From Nitratidesulfovibrio sp. (GTDB taxonomy: Bacteria; Desulfobacterota; Desulfovibrionia; Desulfovibrionales; Desulfovibrionaceae), in NCBI RefSeq assembly GCF_040373385.1, contig NZ_JBDXXH010000011.1:1-64000 (forward strand): a stretch of 64,000 nt of DNA. The letters are read 5' to 3'. Below the pieces are notes generated by a model that was not told the origin of the DNA, did no database searches, and saw only the letters and a list, made by a program, of their open reading frames with translations. The position numbers and the translations under genes were made by a program. Shown piece by piece: positions 8,591 through 16,560 of this stretch (the first letter of the stretch is position 1; each line of letters opens with the position of its first letter).

Positions 8591-10306
8591 TTACTTCTGG
8601 GGTGCCGTGGGGGCCACCCCGTGCTTGTCGGCCAGCAGGCGCACGGCGTGCTCGATGGCCCGGTCCACGTTCTCGAACACGTTCTCGCGGCCTATCATGT
8701 CCAGGGTGCCGAAGCGCTGCATCATGTTGCGGGCGGCGGGCCGCACGCCGGACAGCAGCAGCACGGTGCCCCGGCGGCGGCAGGTGCGGTAGAACGCCTC
8801 CAGCGCGTTGGCCCCCGTGGAGTCCACGGTGTTCGCCTTGCGCATGCGCAGGATGAACACCTCCGGCTGCTTCTGCAACGCCTGCGACACGCTCTGGAAA
8901 CGGTCGGCCACGCCGAAGAAGAACGGCCCGTCGATCTCGTACACCTGCACCCCGTCGGGCACGACCAGTTCCGCCGTCTCGCGCCCCTGGATCACCGGCT
9001 TGTCGTCGATGGCGCAGGAGCAGATGGCGGTCACCTCGCTCATGCGGCGCATGAACAGTAACGAGGCCAGCACCACCCCCACGTACACCGCAACGGTCAG
9101 GTCGATGACCACGGTGAGCACGAAGGTCAGGCACATCACCACCACGTCGGACTTGGGCGCGCGCAGCAGGCGCAAGAACTTGTGCAGTTCGCTCATGTCC
9201 CACGAAACCATGATCAGCACGGCGGCCAGGCTGGCCAGCGGAATGAACGAGGCCAGCGGGGCCAGGAACAGCACGAAGGCCACCAGCACCGCCGCGTGCA
9301 CCATGCCCGCCACCGGGGTCTGCCCGCCGGAACGGATGTTGGTGACCGTGCGCGCGATGGCCCCGGTGGCCGGAATGCCCCCGAACAGCACCGAGGCGAT
9401 GTTGGCCACGCCCTGTGCGGTCAGCTCGACATTGGAATTGTGCTTGTCGCCGGTCATGCCGTCGGCCACCACGCACGAGAGCAGCGATTCGATGCCCGCC
9501 AGCAGGGCGATGGTCATGGCGTCGGGCAAGAGTTCGCGCACCCGGGCAAAGGTGAACGTGGGCCAGACGAAGCTGGGCAGTTCACGCGGGATGCCGCCGA
9601 ACCGGCTGCCGATGGTTTCGACCTGCAAGCCCAGCGCCCACACGGCAAGGGAGGCCACGGCAACCCCCACCACGGGCGCGGGAATGCGCGGAATGAACCG
9701 CCGCGTTGCCAGAATGCACGCCAGGGCCAGCCCGGCCACGCAGAGCGTCGTCGTGTTGATGGTGCCCAGGTGCTCGGCATAGGCCAGCCACTTGTCAAAA
9801 AATTCCGGCGGCACGGCATCCATGTGCAAGCCGAAGAAATCCTTCATCTGCGACGAGAAGATCAGCACGGCGATGCCCGCCGTGAAACCGGTGGTGACCG
9901 GATAGGGAATGTACTTGATCAGCACGCCGATGCGGCACAGGCCGAAGACCAGCAGCAGGGCCCCGGCCAGCAAGGTGGTGATGACCAGGCCGTCGTATCC
10001 GTGCCGGTAGATGACGTTGTAGATGATGACCACGAAGGCGCCGGTGGGGCCGCCGATCTGGTAGCGGCTGCCGCCCAGCAGCGAAATGAGAAACCCGGCC
10101 ACTATGGCGGTGAACAGCCCGCGTTCCGGCGTGGTGCCCGAGGCGATGGCGAAGGCCATGGCCAGCGGCAGGGCCACCACGCCCACGGTAAGGCCCGCCA
10201 GCAGGTCGCGGATGAATTTCTGCGCCGAATACCCGGCGCGCAGTTCGGTGATGGTGCGCGGCAGAAAGGATGTCGCGCCGTCGTCCATGTTGTCTGTGCC
10301 AGCCAT
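8591..10306 (-). CDS. SulP family anion transporter with STAS domain
   Basis: A 571-residue SLC26/SulP transporter. The membrane domain (about residues 25-410) starts with a RDLLAGLTVGVVALPLAMAF segment typical of the family, followed by GLFTAIVAGFLISLLGGSRYQIGGPTGAF-type sequence. A cytoplasmic STAS domain (about 430-560) contains LRMRKANTVDSTGANALEAF. SulP proteins move sulfate, bicarbonate or other anions; in a sulfate reducer sulfate uptake is an obvious candidate, but the family is too broad to say. The start MAGTDN has GGGAG upstream. A 779-bp gap precedes it, and a terminator separates it from the downstream glycosyltransferase gene, so it is probably monocistronic. Confidence 0.92.
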   Translation of the reverse strand: MAGTDNMDDGATSFLPRTITELRAGYSAQKFIRDLLAGLTVGVVALPLAMAFAIASGTTPERGLFTAIVAGFLISLLGGSRYQIGGPTGAFVVIIYNVIYRHGYDGLVITTLLAGALLLVFGLCRIGVLIKYIPYPVTTGFTAGIAVLIFSSQMKDFFGLHMDAVPPEFFDKWLAYAEHLGTINTTTLCVAGLALACILATRRFIPRIPAPVVGVAVASLAVWALGLQVETIGSRFGGIPRELPSFVWPTFTFARVRELLPDAMTIALLAGIESLLSCVVADGMTGDKHNSNVELTAQGVANIASVLFGGIPATGAIARTVTNIRSGGQTPVAGMVHAAVLVAFVLFLAPLASFIPLASLAAVLIMVSWDMSELHKFLRLLRAPKSDVVVMCLTFVLTVVIDLTVAVYVGVVLASLLFMRRMSEVTAICSCAIDDKPVIQGRETAELVVPDGVQVYEIDGPFFFGVADRFQSVSQALQKQPEVFILRMRKANTVDSTGANALEAFYRTCRRRGTVLLLSGVRPAARNMMQRFGTLDMIGRENVFENVDRAIEHAVRLLADKHGVAPTAPQK

Positions 10307-10654
10307 TACCGCTCCCTTGCTTGCGCGCGCCGGGGTGGTGCATGCAACCCCAGGCTCCGGTGGCGCCGTCAGTCCCGGCCGGATGCGGCAGCCCACCGCG
10401 CCCGGCCCCTGTCAGGAGTGCGCCACGCCCCAATTGACGCGCGTACTCACTCTCGAAAACCGCCTGCGTTTCGCCGGTCGTGCCGCACGATGCCTTGCCC
10501 CGACGGGACCGCAGGTCAGCTGGGATACGCGCCGCAACCTGCGGCAATGCTGCCGTTTTCAGCAGTAAGTAAAACATGCATCCCAAAGTCCGCAGCATTA
10601 CGCCCGGTGCGGCGCATTGGCAAGCAAACTGTTATCCGTTGCAATTTCAGCGCA

Positions 10655-10672
10655 TTGTAAAGTGTTATACAA
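10655..10672. promoter_or_regulatory. TTGTA-N8-TACAA inverted repeat, possible operator
   Basis: TTGTA at 10655-10659 and TACAA at 10668-10672 form an inverted repeat in an AT-rich island, about 350 bp upstream of the SulP start. On the minus strand the same bases include TATAAC and TACAAT, which resemble -10 hexamers. A promoter/operator is a reasonable guess only. Confidence 0.35.
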
Positions 10673-10930
10673 GACTGTCGCATGCCAAACGCGCACAGGC
10701 GCCCCCCAGGCGCATGGGGACCGGCCCGTACCGCAGGCGTTGGCCGGTTTCACCTGGCAGGCAGGGCGTGCACGGGGGGGGGGTGAACCGCTGACGCAAC
10801 GCTGCCCGGATACAAAGACGCCCAGACACAAAGAAGCCCGGACGCGCTGATGCCCAGACACGCCCACCCGCAGTTTGGGCAGGCTCGGCACGGCATGCCC
10901 ACGACACGGGCAGCGCGCCCCCCGAAACGC

Positions 10931-10968
10931 ACCAACCGACCGTGGGCCGTGGCCTGCGGTCGGTTGGT
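10931..10968 (-). terminator. Hairpin terminator after the AraC-GyrI gene
   Basis: A perfect 12-bp stem (10931-10942 with 10957-10968) around a 14-base loop, about 120 bp past the regulator stop codon. The minus-strand 3' side is GCGTTTCG (short U-run); the plus-strand side is A-rich. Confidence 0.6.
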
Positions 10969-11085
10969 ACGAAAAAAGTGCCGATAACGGCTGCGAAGCG
11001 CTGCGACATGCCACCGCGCATCGTCCGACGCGCGCGCCTTCAAGCGGGTGGCCCACGCCGGGCGGCGCGCCCCCCCCGTAAGCGC

Positions 11086-12420
11086 CTACAGCGGTCGCAC
11101 CGCCACGCAGATGCCCACGTCCCACGGCCCTTCCGCCGGGCACCCCAGCATGTCGTGGTACAGTTCGTAGCCGGGGCGGTCGTCGCACTGCCAGCCGCTG
11201 GCGGGCAGCCACTGGGTGTACATGTCGTTCCAGGCCCGAAAGAATCCGTCGCAGGGAATCATGCTGCGGTATTCGGCGTACAGCCCGCCGGACAGGGTCT
11301 GCACGCTGATGCCCGCCTCGGCCAGTTCCAGCGCATCCGCCTCCGGCCCTATGGCGATGCAGGCGTCATAGCGGCAGTTTTCCGGCGGGGTCACTTCCGG
11401 ATTGTCCCAACTCACACCGAATCCTGGCACACCGGGCCGCAACAGGCCGCGCTGCCCGGCCCAGGCCATCAGGCGTCCCCACACCGGGCCGATGGTTTCG
11501 CTGGCATAAGGGCCGATGTGCCGCAGGTAGGCCACGCGGTAGGCGGGCTTTTCCGTAACTTCCACGTTCATGACGTCGCTCCTTGCGCTGTCCGGGTCCA
11601 GCCGGATGTATGGCGGGTCGCCCGAAAACCACGGCATGCCCCCGTGCGGAGGAACCGTGCCCGGCAGGGCCGGGGTGCCGGACGACTCCGGATGGTGCGT
11701 CGTGGGGCTGACCGCCCCGTCGCGCCCAGTTGCCTCATTACGCATGACGGGTTCGTACACCGGGCCGCCGGACAGGGCGTTTCGCGCCTTGCCATTCCCG
11801 GCATGCGCGCGAAAGGGGTCGGCCAGCAGGCAGTAGGCTCCTTCCCGGTCCGCGCCGGTCTGATAATGGCGGCGGCGGCGGTACTCGCTGGGGGTCATGT
11901 CGAAGCGTTCACGAAAGGCACGGGCGAAATTCTGCGACGAGGAAAATCCGCAGTACATGGCCACGTCGGTCACGCTCAAGGTCGGGGCAAAGGCCAGCAG
12001 GTTGGCCGCGCGGTCCATGCGCAGGCGGCGGATGAACGCGTGCAGCGTCTCGCCCACCAGCCCGGCGAAGATGCGGTGGAAATGAAAGCGCGAAAAGGGC
12101 GCGGCCCCGGCCAGTTCGTCCAGGGTGAAGTCGCGCGCGGGGTCCGCCGCGATGTAGTCGATGACCCGGTTGATGCGCGCCTCGTACCGGCGCAGGGTGT
12201 CTCCGCGCAGGGGCAGGCATTCCGGGCGGGGCAGGCCGAAGGCGGTGTCCGCGCCGGGCGGGGCGTAGTCTGCGAAGCCCCCCGTGGATGACATCGCGGA
12301 AGCCTCCTGCACGGTGCTGCCCATGCCGGAAGAACCGGCGGAGGTACCGCCGGGGGGTGCGGCACCGGGTGCGGTTCCGGACACGTTGCCGGGGGCGGTT
12401 TCGAGCCGAGAACACGTCAT
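11086..12420 (-). CDS. AraC-family regulator fused to GyrI-like effector domain
   Basis: A 444-residue transcription factor. After about 40 low-complexity residues, an AraC/XylS double helix-turn-helix (about 60-165) is visible with FTLDELAGAAPFSRFHFHR and VTDVAMYCGFSSSQNFARAF. The C-terminal half (about 285-444) is a GyrI/AraC_E_bind domain (VTEKPAYRVAYLRHIGPYAS near its start, YELYHDM near its end). This is the Rob/BmrR-like layout in which the C-terminal domain binds small molecules. The start is the ATG of MTCSRL, with GGAG just upstream. It is followed by the SulP gene after a terminator. Targets and ligand are unknown. Confidence 0.88.
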   Translation of the reverse strand: MTCSRLETAPGNVSGTAPGAAPPGGTSAGSSGMGSTVQEASAMSSTGGFADYAPPGADTAFGLPRPECLPLRGDTLRRYEARINRVIDYIAADPARDFTLDELAGAAPFSRFHFHRIFAGLVGETLHAFIRRLRMDRAANLLAFAPTLSVTDVAMYCGFSSSQNFARAFRERFDMTPSEYRRRRHYQTGADREGAYCLLADPFRAHAGNGKARNALSGGPVYEPVMRNEATGRDGAVSPTTHHPESSGTPALPGTVPPHGGMPWFSGDPPYIRLDPDSARSDVMNVEVTEKPAYRVAYLRHIGPYASETIGPVWGRLMAWAGQRGLLRPGVPGFGVSWDNPEVTPPENCRYDACIAIGPEADALELAEAGISVQTLSGGLYAEYRSMIPCDGFFRAWNDMYTQWLPASGWQCDDRPGYELYHDMLGCPAEGPWDVGICVAVRPL

Positions 12421-12561
12421 GGGAATCTCCGGTGACGGGGGATGCCGGTTGTGAAGCAGGCCGCTGAAAATTCGGGCAGGGTCCGCAACGGCCCGCTTGC
12501 GCCTTCGCGCCGCCGGTGCCGCAGCACGCCCGCGCGTGCGGGGCATGATGCCTCCGGGCGG

Positions 12562-12798
12562 TCAGAGCCGGGTGTCCTTGGTGCCCGAATAGGTGAAGGC
12601 GTTGGAGATCATGGCCCAGTGCCCGCCCCTGTCCACGCCCACGGCCTGCCCGCAGGCGCACCAGATGCGCCCGTCGCGTTCCTGTGCATCGTACACGCGG
12701 GTGATGCGATCCTTGTGGCAGCGCAGCACCTCGCCCTTGCCGAGCTTCGCGTATTTCCAGAGTTTGCGGCGGCAGGCCGCGCAGCGCAGGGTGAGCAT
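12562..12798 (-). CDS. Small zinc-ribbon-like conserved hypothetical protein
   Basis: A 78-residue protein with paired cysteines: CAAC at residues 6-9, an isolated Cys-His near 27, and a later CAC, suggesting a small zinc-binding fold. The N-terminus LTLRCAACRRKLWKYAKLGK is basic. I recognise the general type from Desulfovibrio genomes but no function. No strong ribosome site is visible. It lies between the AraC-GyrI gene and the QorB-like gene on the same strand, separated from the latter by a terminator. It could bind nucleic acid; that is a guess. Confidence 0.6.
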   Translation of the reverse strand: MLTLRCAACRRKLWKYAKLGKGEVLRCHKDRITRVYDAQERDGRIWCACGQAVGVDRGGHWAMISNAFTYSGTKDTRL

Positions 12799-12910
12799 GG
12801 CCCGTCAGATAGCAGGTGAGGAGGAAAGTGTCAGCCATGGTGCGGCGGACGGGCAGGACGGGCAGGCCGGGATGGGTCCCGAGGCACGCCCCCCCCCGCA
12901 TGACGCAACA

Positions 12911-12936
12911 GGGCCGCGACATCCCAGCCGCGGCCC
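12911..12936 (-). terminator. Hairpin terminator after the QorB-like gene
   Basis: An 8-bp GC stem (12911-12918 with 12929-12936) located 37 bp past the QorB-like stop. The minus-strand continuation TGTTGCG is only weakly U-rich. Confidence 0.55.
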
Positions 12937-12972
12937 CGGTGCATCATACAGATGGTGATCCTGGCGGACCGG

Positions 12973-13830
12973 CTACAACGTTTTCAGGGCCCCCTCCACC
13001 AGCGTGGCCAGCGGCGTGGTGGGCCGCCCGATCAGCGCGGAAAGCTGATGCCCGTCGTCGAACAGGCCGCCCCTGGCCGCGCCCGCATCGGAATCGGCCA
13101 GCAGGTCCGCGATGGGCTCCGGCAGCCCCGCGCCCACCAGCACCGCACGGAACTCCGCCTGCGGCAGGTTGGTGTACCCGATCTGCCTGCCGGTCTGGCG
13201 GCTGACCTCGGCGGCCAGTTCCGCCAAAGTGTACGAGGTATCGCCCGCCAGTTCGTACACCCTGCCCGTGTGGCCCTCGCCGGTCAGCACGGCCACGGCG
13301 GCCGCCGCGTAGTCCGCCCGCGCGGCAGAGGCGATGCGCCCGTCACCCGCGCTGCCCACGAACGCGCCCTGTTGCAGCGCGCCCGGCAGGCTGGCCAGAT
13401 AATTCTCGGTGTACCAGCCGTTGCGCAGCAGCACGTGCGGCAGGCCGGACGCCCGCAGCAGGGCCTCCGTTTCGCGGTGTTCCGCGCCAAGGCCCAGCGG
13501 CGTGGTGTCCGCATGCAGGCTGCTGGTGTAGACCACCAGCCCCACGCCCGCGCGTTTGGCGGCCTCGATGACGTTGCGGTGCTGCGGCACGCGCGCTCCC
13601 ACCTCGCTGGAAGATATCAGCAGCAGCCGGTCCACGCCCGCCAGGGCCGCATCCAGCGTTTCCGGCGTTGCGTAGTCCGCCGTGCGCACCACAACGCCGC
13701 GGGCGGCCAGGTCCGCCACCTTGGCCGGACTGCGCACCGCCGCCACGATGTTGTCCGCAGGCACGCGGGCCAGCAGCCCTTCCATTACCAATCGGCCCAG
13801 TTGGCCGGATGCTCCGGTTACGGCAATCAT
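12973..13830 (-). CDS. NAD(P)-binding quinone oxidoreductase, QorB/YtfG-like
   Basis: A 285-residue NmrA-like Rossmann protein of the atypical SDR class. The nucleotide motif TGASGQLGRLV lies at the N-terminus, followed by LLLISSSEVG and RNGWYTENYL as in QorB. QorB proteins reduce quinones with NADPH. The start is the ATG of MIAVTG, with AAAGGAG 7 bases upstream; a TTG two codons earlier is less suitable. It is divergent from an HxlR regulator gene across 84 bp, the same arrangement as ytfG/ytfH in E. coli and qor2/qorR in Corynebacterium. That supports a redox- or quinone-responsive module. Confidence 0.88.
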   Translation of the reverse strand: MIAVTGASGQLGRLVMEGLLARVPADNIVAAVRSPAKVADLAARGVVVRTADYATPETLDAALAGVDRLLLISSSEVGARVPQHRNVIEAAKRAGVGLVVYTSSLHADTTPLGLGAEHRETEALLRASGLPHVLLRNGWYTENYLASLPGALQQGAFVGSAGDGRIASAARADYAAAAVAVLTGEGHTGRVYELAGDTSYTLAELAAEVSRQTGRQIGYTNLPQAEFRAVLVGAGLPEPIADLLADSDAGAARGGLFDDGHQLSALIGRPTTPLATLVEGALKTL

Positions 13831-13914
13831 GGTCAAACTCCTTTACGTTCAGGGTTGGAGTTGCCAATATATGACCGACACGCACTTTTCGTAAGTACGC
13901 ACACGAAGGTAAGT
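13831..13914. promoter_or_regulatory. Shared promoter/operator of qorB and hxlR genes
   Basis: This 84-bp divergent spacer holds an inverted repeat ACTT-N5-AAGT at 13884-13896 and two direct GTAAGTA copies at 13891-13897 and 13909-13915, 18 bp apart. The second copy overlaps the ribosome site and start codon of the hxlR gene. HxlR/QorR-type proteins often repress both themselves and the adjacent oxidoreductase. The repeats are seen; binding is inferred. Confidence 0.55.
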
Positions 13915-14505
13915 ATGAAGAAAATTGTCCCCGACTCTGCCACCGTATCCGCTGCCGTCGGAAATCCCACTGTTTTCGGCCCACCCGACACATCCGGCGC
14001 ATCCGACATACATGGCGCATCCGACATACATGGCGCATCCGACATACATGGTGCATCAGGCGAATCCGGCATGCCCACTGCCACAACCGGCACCGCGCTC
14101 GCCCCCGGCCCCACGGCCCCTGCCGCCCTCACGTCCCCCGCCGCGCTTGTATTGCGCGGCAACCTGTTCGCGGAAAAATGCCCATCAGGACAGATCCTGA
14201 CCCATGTCACCAGCCGCTGGGGCGTGCTGATCCTGGTGGCCCTGCTGGAAGGCACGCACCGCTTCAGCGAATTGCGCCGCCGCATCGGCGGAGTGAGCGA
14301 ACGAATGCTGTCCCAGACCCTGCAACGGCTGGAGGCCGACGGCTTCGTCCTGCGCACCGCCTACCCCGTGGTGCCGCCCCACGTGGAATACAGCCTGACG
14401 CCGCTGGGCCGGGAAATCAGCGGGCGGGTCCGGCAATTGACGGATTGGATAGAGGAAAACCTGGGAAGGATCGGCAAGGAACAGCCCGCCAGAAGCATCG
14501 AATGA
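13915..14505 (+). CDS. HxlR-family transcriptional regulator with repeat-bearing N-terminal extension
   Basis: A 196-residue regulator. The HxlR (DUF24) winged helix spans about residues 82-190: a Cys-Pro (FAEKCPSGQIL), then RWGVLILVALLEGTHRFSEL, GVSERMLSQTLQRLEADGFV and the wing VEYSLTPLG. In QorR/HypR-type members the early Cys senses oxidants or quinones, so redox sensing fits the neighbouring qorB-like gene. The first about 80 residues are an extra low-complexity segment containing three exact GASDIH hexapeptides encoded by an 18-bp tandem repeat. HxlR proteins are usually only 100-130 residues. The start ATG has AAGGTAAGT directly upstream. An internal start nearer the domain cannot be excluded. 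Confidence 0.85.
   Translation: MKKIVPDSATVSAAVGNPTVFGPPDTSGASDIHGASDIHGASDIHGASGESGMPTATTGTALAPGPTAPAALTSPAALVLRGNLFAEKCPSGQILTHVTSRWGVLILVALLEGTHRFSELRRRIGGVSERMLSQTLQRLEADGFVLRTAYPVVPPHVEYSLTPLGREISGRVRQLTDWIEENLGRIGKEQPARSIE
13996..14049 (+). repeat. 18-bp tandem repeat, three exact copies
   Basis: Units at 13996-14013, 14014-14031 and 14032-14049 are identical, followed by a partial fourth. Each encodes GASDIH in frame inside the N-terminal extension of the HxlR regulator. Slippage would change protein length by six residues without breaking the frame. Confidence 0.95.
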
Positions 14506-14540
14506 CCACGGTTTCCAACTGCGCACGCCCAAAACGCAAA

Positions 14541-14568
14541 AGGGGCGAGGTATTGCTACCTCGCCCCT
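14541..14568 (-). terminator. Intrinsic terminator for the tRNA-Asp transcript
   Basis: A perfect 12-bp stem (14541-14552 with 14557-14568) with TTGC loop. On the minus strand it is followed by TTTTGCGTTTT. It lies just past the 3' end of the first tRNA-Asp and may also stop the convergent HxlR gene. Confidence 0.88.
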
Positions 14569-14579
14569 CGTGCATTCGA

Positions 14580-14656
<77 letters not shown>

Positions 14657-14724
14657 GCGGAAACCCGGACATGGATACCGACCGCAAAGCGGTCTTCCAT
14701 GCCGGGAAATTCGGGCTTTAAAAA

Positions 14725-14744
14725 GGGGGAGCTTGCGCTCCCCC
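14725..14744 (-). terminator. Intrinsic terminator between the two tRNA-Asp genes
   Basis: A perfect 8-bp stem (14725-14732 with 14737-14744), TTGC loop. On the minus strand it is followed by TTTTTAAAG. It would separate the tRNA-Val/tRNA-Asp transcript from the downstream tRNA-Asp copy. Confidence 0.8.
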
Positions 14745-14755
14745 CTCTGGGATCC

Positions 14756-14832
<77 letters not shown>

Positions 14833-14838
14833 GCGTGG

Positions 14839-14914
14839 TGGTGGGCAGTGCAGGGCTTGAACCTGCGACCCCCGCCGTGTGAAGGCGGTGCTCTCCCAGC
14901 TGAGCTAACTGCCC
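14839..14914 (-). tRNA. tRNA-Val (CAC)
   Basis: A 76-nt tRNA gene with encoded CCA. The acceptor GGGCAGT pairs with ACTGCCC and the discriminator is A. The D-arm is AGCTCAGCTGGGAGAGC, and the anticodon stem CCGCC/GGCGG encloses TTCACAC, giving CAC (reads GUG). First gene of the minus-strand tRNA cluster, with a sigma-70-like promoter just upstream. Confidence 0.95.
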
Positions 14915-14928
14915 ACGTAGGAAGGACT

Positions 14929-14957
14929 GTCTATCCTCACCCCCCCGAAGTTGTCAA
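14929..14957 (-). promoter_or_regulatory. Sigma-70-type promoter of the tRNA cluster
   Basis: The minus strand has a consensus TTGACA at 14957-14952. After 16-17 bases comes GATAGA/ATAGAC at about 14935-14929, a weak -10. The predicted start is about 7-10 bp before the tRNA-Val 5' end. The -35 is strong; the -10 match is modest. Confidence 0.6.
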
Positions 14958-15533
14958 CGGAATTTTGCCGGGCGCGCACACTTTTTTGGTTCGCACATGC
15001 AACCAAATGTACTTACATGTATTTTTCTGAAAAACATCACGCTCCCCACCCCAAAAACCAACCCCATGCCCGTTGCCCGCAACGCCGTGGCCTGCCTGCC
15101 GGGGCAGTGCCGTCTGCCCGCAAAACAGCGTCCGCCAAGGCCCGGCGGCATCTGCCTTCGCGCAACCGCCCGCCACACGTCCGGCACATGTCCGGCAACA
15201 TCGCCCGCCTGGCGGCCACGCACGCTAGGCAGCCCGCGCCCCCGCCCGAAGCCCCCCCCCTGCCCGACGCTTCCCGAAGCGTCCCGGTACCCTTCCACCC
15301 GCCAGCGCCCCCCCCATCCTGCCCCTCTCTCCAGTCCCCTCGCCTCCCACCGGTTCCCCCGCCCCCACCCCCACGGCAGGCACCGCAATCCGCACGCAGG
15401 AGGCAGACAATCCTTGCATGCGGAACCGTCTCTCTATACAAGAGTACTCGCTTACCGTCGTCATGCGCGGCGATTTCTTGCAGCGCCCGACGCCGGAGAC
15501 GGAACGTCCTTTTCAGGAGTGCGACGCACGCAC
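14958..15533. other. Intergenic region, C-rich
   Basis: A 576-bp stretch with no convincing gene. An AT-rich island with near-palindromic ATGTACTTACAT lies at about 15008-15019. From about 15235 to 15395 the plus strand is C-rich and G-poor. A weak promoter-like TTGCAT/TATACA pair (15414-15440) precedes the small gene at 15534. Confidence 0.5.
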
Positions 15534-15734
15534 ATGTTCGACCCCACGGATATTGATGCCGCAGAGGACACACCCTGCCGCACCTGCATACAACCGGCCA
15601 TCGACCACAGCATGCAGCTCACCCTGCTGCTGCGCGACGCAACCGCCTACGCCGCCCGGCTGCGCACCCGCTTCGCGGATGAACGCTCTCACGCGCCCCC
15701 ACCGACGCCCGACACGTCGACCCGGAGCAACTGA
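15534..15734 (+). CDS. Small hypothetical protein with CxxC motif
   Basis: A 66-residue open frame beginning MFDPTDIDAAEDTPCRTC. It is acidic at the N-terminus with one CRTC motif and a helical, basic middle (LRDATAYAARLRTRFADE). It ends 37 bp before the deacetylase start, in the same direction. AGGAG lies about 14 bases upstream, which is farther than ideal. No family recognised; it could be a small metal- or redox-active protein, or not translated at all. Confidence 0.45.
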   Translation: MFDPTDIDAAEDTPCRTCIQPAIDHSMQLTLLLRDATAYAARLRTRFADERSHAPPPTPDTSTRSN

Positions 15735-15771
15735 CGCGATTTCACGCCGCACCTCCACAGCGGGAGCCCCC

Positions 15772-16560
15772 ATGCTCGCCCAGACCACCGCGCATCCCCT
15801 GCATGCACCACGCGCCCCGCGTCAGTGCCCGGGCACGCTTGCGTGCCGCACGTCCGCATTCTTCCTGCTTTCCCTGTGTATCCAGCTTGTTGCAGCGCTG
15901 ACGCTGTATCCGGCACCAACGTTCGCCCGCGACCCCTCCGTGCTTGACGGCCTGGTCCTGGCCCAGCGCGGGGTCAGCGCCAACCTGTGCGCCCTCACCT
16001 TCGACGACGGCCCCGGCCAGACCACGGAGGCGCTGCTGAACATCCTGCGTGACAAGGGCGTGCGGGGCACCTTTTTCGTGGTGGGTTCACGCGTGCACAG
16101 GTACCCGGAAATCCTGAAACGCCTGGTGGCCGAGGGCAACGAGGTGGGCAACCACACCTTCACGCATGTCAGCCTGCGCCAGCGCCAGCCCGTGGAACAA
16201 CTGAGCGAGATCATCCGCACCAACGAGGAACTGGCCAAACTGGGCATCGTGCCGCGCTACCTGCGCCCGCCCTATGGCCGGTACGACAACGCCACCATCG
16301 ACGCCGCCGCCGCCCAGAGCATGACCATCGCCCTGTGGTCGGTGGACAGCCGCGACTGGCGCAAGCACGACCTGGCCGCCGTCCTGCCGCGCAAGTCCTA
16401 CGGGGTGCGCGGGGTGCGCGGGGTATTCCTGTTCCACGACAACCACCGCGAGACGGTGGAGGCGCTGCCCAGCCTCATCGACCGACTGGCCGAGGCGGGC
16501 TGCACCTTCGTGACCATGTCGGAATACGTGGAAACCTCCGGCCCGCTCTGCCTGCACTGA
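15772..16560 (+). CDS. Secreted polysaccharide deacetylase (NodB domain)
   Basis: A 262-residue carbohydrate esterase family 4 protein. A signal sequence or membrane anchor (about residues 25-45, FFLLSLCIQLVAALTL) precedes the NodB domain. Visible catalytic motifs are TFDDGP (motif 1), GNHTFTH (motif 2, metal-binding His), RPPYGRYD (motif 3) and WSVDSRDW (motif 4). Such enzymes remove N-acetyl groups from peptidoglycan, chitin-like polymers or PNAG in the envelope. The start ATG has GGGAG 5 bases upstream; longer in-frame sequence upstream has no ribosome site. The substrate is not predictable. Confidence 0.9.
   Translation: MLAQTTAHPLHAPRAPRQCPGTLACRTSAFFLLSLCIQLVAALTLYPAPTFARDPSVLDGLVLAQRGVSANLCALTFDDGPGQTTEALLNILRDKGVRGTFFVVGSRVHRYPEILKRLVAEGNEVGNHTFTHVSLRQRQPVEQLSEIIRTNEELAKLGIVPRYLRPPYGRYDNATIDAAAAQSMTIALWSVDSRDWRKHDLAAVLPRKSYGVRGVRGVFLFHDNHRETVEALPSLIDRLAEAGCTFVTMSEYVETSGPLCLH

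Larger units (their letters stand above)
10307..11085 (-). other. Long leader/intergenic region upstream of SulP gene
   Basis: A 779-bp stretch without a convincing gene; open frames here have no recognisable motifs or ribosome sites. It holds an inverted repeat at 10655-10672, a G10 run at 10774-10783, degenerate CCCAGACAC repeats near 10819-10865, and a terminator hairpin at 10931-10968 for the AraC gene to its right. Confidence 0.6.

Noticed and set aside
10598..11212. Minus-strand open frames in the SulP leader
   Set aside because: Pro/Arg/Cys-rich translations without motifs; they cross a terminator hairpin and overlap the AraC gene.
13996..14049. CRISPR-like array at the 18-bp repeats
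   Set aside because: Copies are contiguous without spacers, in frame in a coding region, and no cas genes are nearby.
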